Positions 58,601-64,000 of a stretch of DNA of 64,000 nt are shown piece after piece (the stretch's first letter is position 1; the number at the start of each line of letters is the position of its first letter). Source of the stretch: Ochotona curzoniae (lineage: Eukaryota > Chordata > Mammalia > Lagomorpha > Ochotonidae); the NCBI RefSeq assembly GCF_017591425.1, contig NW_024466599.1, positions 24,962,001 through 25,026,000 on the forward strand. Reading direction: 5' to 3'. The notes below the pieces were generated by a model that saw nothing but the letters and a program-made list of their open reading frames with translations, was not told where the DNA came from and did not search any database. A program made the translations under genes and the position numbers.

Positions 58601-59149
58601 ATACAAGTATGGAGAAATATTGAATATCTGAAAATAAGTAAAGCAAACACATGAAAATAAAAAATGAAATAGTTTTGTTAAGCTGCAAAATAACACAAAA
58701 ATTAATGGAAACTTTATATTTTTATTGTTAGGTGGTCTAAATATGCATAGAAGTCTTTAGGCTTAAATTTAAGGCTCCTGAGTAGTGAAATGGCATTTGT
58801 CTTGCTATAAAAATGGATTTATTACTTATAATCAGGAGGCCAAGGCTTGATGAATAAAATGTGGAGAAATAAGATTACAGTGCATGCTGTGGATTGTCAT
58901 CAAAGTAACAGGCAATACAATTAGTAATTCAATCTAGTTATACAGTTAACTATTTTAATTCTCCCTTTTTTGGTTTCATGATGCCTACATTGAGAGAAAG
59001 AGGTAGAAATATGGCAATTATTGCTTTAAGCATTTCTTAAAAGAATTTCCATATATATATTTTTTCATTTTCAATTATATATAAACTTTTTGTAACAAAT
59101 GGCACATACCTAAAAATACTCATACAGCAAAATGCATAAACTTCTTTAA
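58601..59149. other. AT-rich intergenic DNA
   Basis: Nothing is recognised. Confidence 0.5.
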
Positions 59150-60060
59150 TTTGCCTTTCATTTTCCAACTTTCCTCATGTGTGTATATATAAGTCTATTA
59201 TTACGTCTTATACATATTACTCCATTTATTGTCCCTATTTTAACTCAACAAAAAATTTCTCAAATTTGTCTGCATATATCTAACTCAAGTTTTATTCATA
59301 ATATTCAATGTTAAATATCTGTCAAATATCTCAAAAATATCCTGTTTCAAGACATTCAGAATTTTATTTTTTGAGACTTTAACCATATAGACTGAAATAT
59401 CCATATGTGCTCATTTAATGGCTCATACTTAGGAATCTTCTCCAAAAGTAGTATTTCTGCATCAAATTATTATTTTTTTGCTTTAATAAATGTCAGATTA
59501 CTCTGATTTTCATTAAGCATAACTGTAACTTGTAATCCTGCAACAGCAATGAATAGCAGTACCCAATCTTTTTGTTGTCATCACCTGAAGGAACATTCCC
59601 TGTGCCTGCCAATTTGACTGCTGGAATATATTATCTCACTTTGTATTCATTTGTAATTCTCTGTTTTAAGAGTAAGGCTGAAATCTGCATGCTTATTAAA
59701 CATTTGAATTTTCTTCTCTGTTGTTGGTTCATGGACTTTTCAGTCTTGCATAAAGGGTATTTTTTTTTATTATTAATTTGAAGAAAGCTTTTGGACTTTA
59801 GAATAAATAAAGTCCTGTTATGTTTTGAATTTGCTTGACACCAAACTAGCATTGATTCTTGCTTGGTTTTTGTTTTTATCTCATAGTGATTTTACTTCCA
59901 CTTCTACTTGTATAGCTGTTTCAGTGATATTTAGAAGATTTCTTACCATTCCATTTTTCACAAATAGAATCTTAGTTTTTCTTTCATTATTTTCACATAA
60001 CATTAAAAAAAAAAACCCTTTTGGTATTTATCTGGTATACGATATTGTATGCTGAAAAAC
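59150..60060. repeat. Possible ancient L1M 3'UTR fragment
   Basis: 'ttcatttgtaattctctg', 'attaaacatttgaattttct' and 'tgaagaaagctttt' resemble the old L1M stretch 'ttaatttgcatttccctgat...gttgagcatcttttcatatg...ccatttggatttc'. Orientation and limits are uncertain. Confidence 0.35.
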
Positions 60061-61535
60061 TACCTTTTTTTTATTTCAGCCCTGACCTGGAATCAATGAT
60101 GATAGCACTGCAGATGAGACAAAACATCTCTCCTATTTAATTGAAATACTTTTTTTTAAAAAAAAAAACTTATTTCATTCTAACATACTTTCATTTCTTT
60201 CTGGGTCTGGACGACGTAATTTGACTCACTGCTCCGTATCATGTGTTCTTTCTCTATGTCCTGAGTTTAACTATATATAAGAATGCTTACAATCTGACAT
60301 GTCAACATTTTCGTTGCACATTTTTACAGTTTTTCCATCACTGCTGAAGTTGAAGCATCCGTGTATCTGTACTCTGTGTGTTTCACATCCATCATCTCTA
60401 GATAGAATTCTCAAAAAGCCTTCTATTGACCCTGTGGAGATTTTAAGACTCTTCCAGGAATACAAACGGAAAGGAAAATGTTTTCATCATAACTGCTGTG
60501 TCACTGCCTCATTCCTGTGTTGGAGCAAATAGAACAAAAGCATCAGGGGGTAAAATGGCATCATCTTAGTATGAAACAAAGCGGCAGCACCAAACTGTAC
60601 TAAATGTTCATTGCATATTCCACGAGAACATTCAGAAACAAAACAGAAAGTGTCAGTTGTACTTGAAAATGTCCTTGAACAAATAACAAAATACAACATC
60701 TACCTTGAGAACATATCATTATAATTTTCTGTATGATTAGAAGTGACGTGTACAAATCACAGCTACTTCATTCCAAAAATAGAGTAATCGACATGGTGAA
60801 GAGAACTAGTGTGAAGCTTTTGACTGGCAAACTGAACTGCATATATGTGTACTTACCAAAATGAACCACTGAACCTTCTGTTATTCAGAAAAGGCTATCT
60901 GGCAGGCATTTCTAAAAAGTAAATGAAGTCAGACTATAATTTCAAGGAAAACTTGCAAACCGTGTTCCAATGAGGACACCGAGGCATACAAACAAGAATT
61001 AGAATTCCGCAAAGCTTGAATTCTGCATGACAAATTGGAGATCCTCCCACAACTTAAAGACTTTGCTCATGAGATCACTGCTGATATTAACACGTGCTAT
61101 TTTTATATGACATAATGAGAAGTAGCAACATTTGGGAAATCTGCATAACTTAAGGAAATAATATTTTCCATATATCCAACCAATGTATTATGTCACAAAA
61201 TTTGCATGGGTAAAATATTCATCTGACATCTAAGATAGATCAACGGAGCTTAATTTAATCAAATAGGGAAAGTTATTTTATATGTTTCAGATTCCACGTT
61301 GAAAGTAACCTTTTAGAAATTGCCATCTGTCAAGTTTTGGTGTAGGATCAAAACTTATTTGCAATTATGTGAAATAAAGCTATTAAAATTTACTTCCTTT
61401 CTTGTACTACATATCTGAGCAAGGCTGAATTTTCTTACCATCAAAACACCATATTGCAACATAAAGTTTTGAGAAGAATGGTATAATCAAATTATCCTCC
61501 ATCTAACCAGAACAAACTTTAAAAATTGTGAAAAG
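60061..61535. other. AT-rich intergenic DNA, no gene recognised
   Basis: A-runs lie near 60010 and 60160. No gene or repeat family is recognised. Confidence 0.5.
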
Positions 61536-61876
61536 GTGATTATTGCAGCACAACAGGTTAATACACTGGTTAGGGTGCCTGTATCCCCTATTCTGAGTGC
61601 AGTTTTCAGTCCTAGCAGCACTGTTTCTCTCTAATGTCCTACAGATGTGTACACCCTAGGAGGCCCCTGATCATGACCTATGTACTTGAATCCTTGCCAT
61701 ACACATAGGAAATCCAACTGAAGTTCTTGGCTCCTGACGTTAGCCTGGCCCAGCATGGAAACTGAGGGCATTTAAAGAAGGGATTTGGGGAAATAAAAGA
61801 TCTCTCTCCTCTTTCTGGTTCTCCTCTTGCTGTCACTTTGTCACAAATAAACAAATCCCTAAGAATAATGTAAAAC
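61536..61876 (+). mobile_element. CSINE, diverged
   Basis: 'tattgcagcacaacaggtta', 'gggtgcctgtatcccctatt', 'ctcctgacgttagcctggcc', 'cagcatggaaactgagggca', CT-rich block and 'tgtcacaaataaacaaatcc'. An internal region resembling 'taggaggcccctgatcatga' is diverged. Confidence 0.82.
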
Positions 61877-61970
61877 AATGATGATGTATCTAAGACTTAT
61901 TTGAAAACAATTATTTTTCATAAAATACTTTTACTTAACATGTTTGTTATTTACAGACAGAAAATACTTT

Positions 61971-62275
61971 GGGCCTAACATGCCGCTAGTGGATGAAACC
62001 ATTGCTTGTGATGCTGGCATCTCTTATCCTGGCTGCCCCCTTTCTGATTCAGCCTTCTGCTAATAGCCTGTGAAAAGCAGCAGAGGACAGCCAAAGCATA
62101 TGTGCTCCACACACCCAAGTGGGAGACCCAGCTGAAGTCTCTGGATCCTGGATTCTAAGATGCTGCTGGCACTTGGAGAGTGAATCAGTAGATAGTAGAT
62201 AGAAAAGCTCTCTTTGTCTCTTCCTCTTTCTCCTCTCCAACTCACTCTTTCTCTCTATTTTTAATATTTCACTTT
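61971..62275 (+). mobile_element. CSINE
   Basis: 'gggcctaacatgccgctagt', 'gctggcatctcttatcctgg', 'cagcagaggacagccaaagc', 'caagtgggagacccagctga', 'ggagagtgaatcagtagata', then a CT-rich block. A plain A-rich tail is lacking. Confidence 0.88.
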
Positions 62276-62351
62276 TCATTTATATGGTACTAAATAGTAA
62301 CAGGCATAATTCAGACACAGAGAGGAAAATAAAACTGGGAGGAATCTCTTT

Positions 62352-62388
62352 GGTTTTTTTTTTTTGTTTTTTTTTTTTTTTTTTTTTC
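62352..62388 (+). repeat. Long T tract
   Basis: A T run broken by a single G and followed by 'cag'. It is most simply the complement of an old A tail. Its resemblance to a splice acceptor is discussed under rejected observations. Confidence 0.9.
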
Positions 62389-62399
62389 AGTGAAACACA

Positions 62400-62500
62400 T
62401 TCTTGAGTTCTGAGACACCTGTATTGAGTTGCTGGTTCCTGGCTTCAACCTTGACCAAGCACCTGCCAGAGTTGGCACTTTGGAAAACCAACCAGGGAAG
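62400..62500 (+). mobile_element. Partial CSINE body
   Basis: 'gagttgctggttcctggctt', 'caaccttgaccaagcacctg', 'ccagagttggcactttgg' match the CSINE 'gagttcctggctcctggcttcagcctggcc...tggcatttgg' segment. Neither head nor tail is present. Confidence 0.5.
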
Positions 62501-62559
62501 GGGAGCCTTCTGTGCATTTACCAAGGAAGGTACCAGCCTTTTATTTCCCTATCTTTTCT

Positions 62560-63210
62560 TTGTGTCTGGAGCCTACTAGTTCCTCTCTTCCAGTTTGTTT
62601 TACAGTATAGAACACGTGATTGTGAGGTACAAGCACCTCTATGCTCTGAATAACTTTGAACGTGTTGGCTCTATTTCACGATATTTTGGTTTGTGTTATT
62701 CAAATTCCCCTCCCCTATCTTTCCCAGTCTCTACTGGTCACAACTCTATATTCATATTTGTGTGTCTGGCATATTTTAATTTCTGTGATGATTTCCAGCT
62801 AGCTCCCCTGGCTGATCTGGAAGCCAGTAAGGCCTCCCTTTCTCTGGTTGCCGCGGTCTGGTGTCCACAGACATGCCACGTCCTGGAGCTCTCCTCCTCA
62901 TCCTTTTTTCTGACATCTGAAGACTCCCCTGTGAGCCCTGAGGTTCACTTTGTTCCTCTTTAGGATGCAGTCTCACGTCTCTAGTCATCCCACGTGGCAT
63001 CCACACCACCATTGCTGTCTCAGTCCCCTTTCCGGACATTCACTTTAACATGAAGAGATCTGCTCGTTGGATTAACTGTTTCGTGGTTTCTCAGCAAGGG
63101 AGTTTCCTTGGGGACTATCGCTTCCTCATTGTCTGCCTTGCTAGTCACGAGTCAATAAATACTTTCTCTGTACAATCCCTACACGAGGCTCTTTATTTAG
63201 TGGTACTCCA
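62560..63210 (+). other. CpG-richer segment ending near an AATAAA, origin unresolved (LTR?)
   Basis: Compared with its surroundings, 62845-63190 has many CpGs (about a dozen in about 350 bases, including 'ccgcgg' and 'cacgtgg') and is pyrimidine-rich. It ends 'agtcaataaatactttctct', then 'acacgaggctctttatttag', an arrangement like an LTR R-U5 boundary or a 3' terminal exon. No primer-binding site, paired LTR or coding domain could be identified. The frames at 62595-63039 on opposite strands overlap each other and are not credible genes. Confidence 0.35.
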
Positions 63211-64000
63211 AGCAAATGGGCTCCTTTTTTGTGTGTGTTACGAGTCATAATATAGTTATTTTGGTCAGATGTACTATGTATTGCTATAATTAGAAATTTA
63301 CTGAGACTTTGTTTGCGACCTAATGTATGGTCAGTGTTTCTAAATGCAGGCGTGCTTAATAAAGACAGCCTAGTTTTTTATCCTAGGACTAAGAATCAAT
63401 GTCACTGGCTGTGCTGTTCAGACTGTGTATAGCCCTGCGATTGTTATCTGCTCTATCTGTCTGTTACAGAAAGACCTGGTCAATGTGCTATGATTTCGCA
63501 TATTCCAATTTGTTTACATAATTCTATCCATGTTTTGCTATAAGCGTGTTACAATTATATGATTAAGGCTAAATTATTTTTAAGTTGATTTATATTCTTA
63601 TGTAGTTGTACTCCATTATATGCTGATCTATTCTTAATAATGATTTTTGCCTTTAGAATAACTTGCACAAAGCATTACGGATTTATCTTCTTTATGCTTC
63701 TATTATTTGCTTCAATGTATTCCTTTGAAGTATTAGTTATTTTGATTTGTTTTTAGGTAAAATACAAATATTTATTTGATAATTATTATATCTAGAAACA
63801 AATTGAAGTAAGTAAAATTTTAAAGGAATATATTAACATGGGGATTCACAAAAGTTAAAATTAAAGCAATAATCATTAAATAAGTATTTCTATTAATTCC
63901 ATATTATTTAGTCAGCATTTTGCATCTATCTGTTCTTACTCCCCAATTTATTCAGTCTTTGTTATGTGCTTTTATTTAGAGATTCACTATTCAGTTTGCT
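63211..64000. other. AT-rich intergenic DNA, no gene recognised
   Basis: Nothing is recognised up to the window end. Confidence 0.5.

Noticed and set aside
62350..62392. Polypyrimidine tract plus 'cag' as a splice acceptor
   Set aside because: A pure T tract next to a SINE fragment is most simply a retroposon tail. There is no branch point evidence or downstream coding exon.
1..64000. Bacterial, phage or plasmid content
   Set aside because: No ribosome-binding sites, operons or long frames. SINEs, L1s, MIR-like repeats and microsatellites show a mammalian nuclear genome.

Overview
This window reads as nuclear DNA from a lagomorph. The main evidence is about thirty copies or fragments of a tRNA-derived SINE of the CSINE (C-repeat) type: a tRNA-like head with Pol III A and B boxes, a body with 'gggagacc' and 'gctcctggct' blocks, a CT-rich stretch, then 'cctttccaataaa' and an A-rich tail. 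The youngest copies (2055-2389, 39443-39780) differ from the rabbit CSINE text I know and look closer to pika (Ochotona). Lagomorph is well supported; pika over rabbit is an inference that needs a database comparison.

I find no protein-coding gene, rRNA or functional tRNA. The window is AT-rich, gene-poor DNA filled with retroelements. The longer open frames lie in L1 ORF2 remnants, in SINEs, in a GATG tandem repeat, or in a compositionally abnormal block. A few small frames (14658-15032 minus, 24330-24671 plus) remain unexplained but show no sign of being genes.

Layout: 0-6 kb holds an old L1 3' end split by a young CSINE, a probable MIR, and a minus copy of an unclassified retroposon. 6-20 kb holds a tetranucleotide repeat, a (TG)27 tract, many CSINEs and old MIR, MER5A-like and MLT1-like fragments. 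19.4-20.7 kb is an old L1 split by two CSINEs. 25.5-26.7 kb is a young L1 3' end inserted into a CSINE with a perfect 15-bp target-site duplication. 28.57-29.33 kb is a very strand-asymmetric block: G/T-only, about 100 normal bases, then A/C-only. 33.9-34.9 kb holds a second, longer copy of the unclassified retroposon. 37.3-41.3 kb is a 5'-inverted (twin-primed) L1 carrying two CSINEs. 41.3-46.3 kb has more L1 ends and CSINEs. 46-57 kb is SINE-poor apart from a pair near 50 kb. 57-64 kb ends with more CSINEs and a CpG-richer segment of uncertain, possibly LTR, origin.

No genes cooperate here. What the window records is the order of retroposition events, readable from nesting and target-site duplications. 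CSINEs are mostly in plus orientation (about 25 to 5 by my count).
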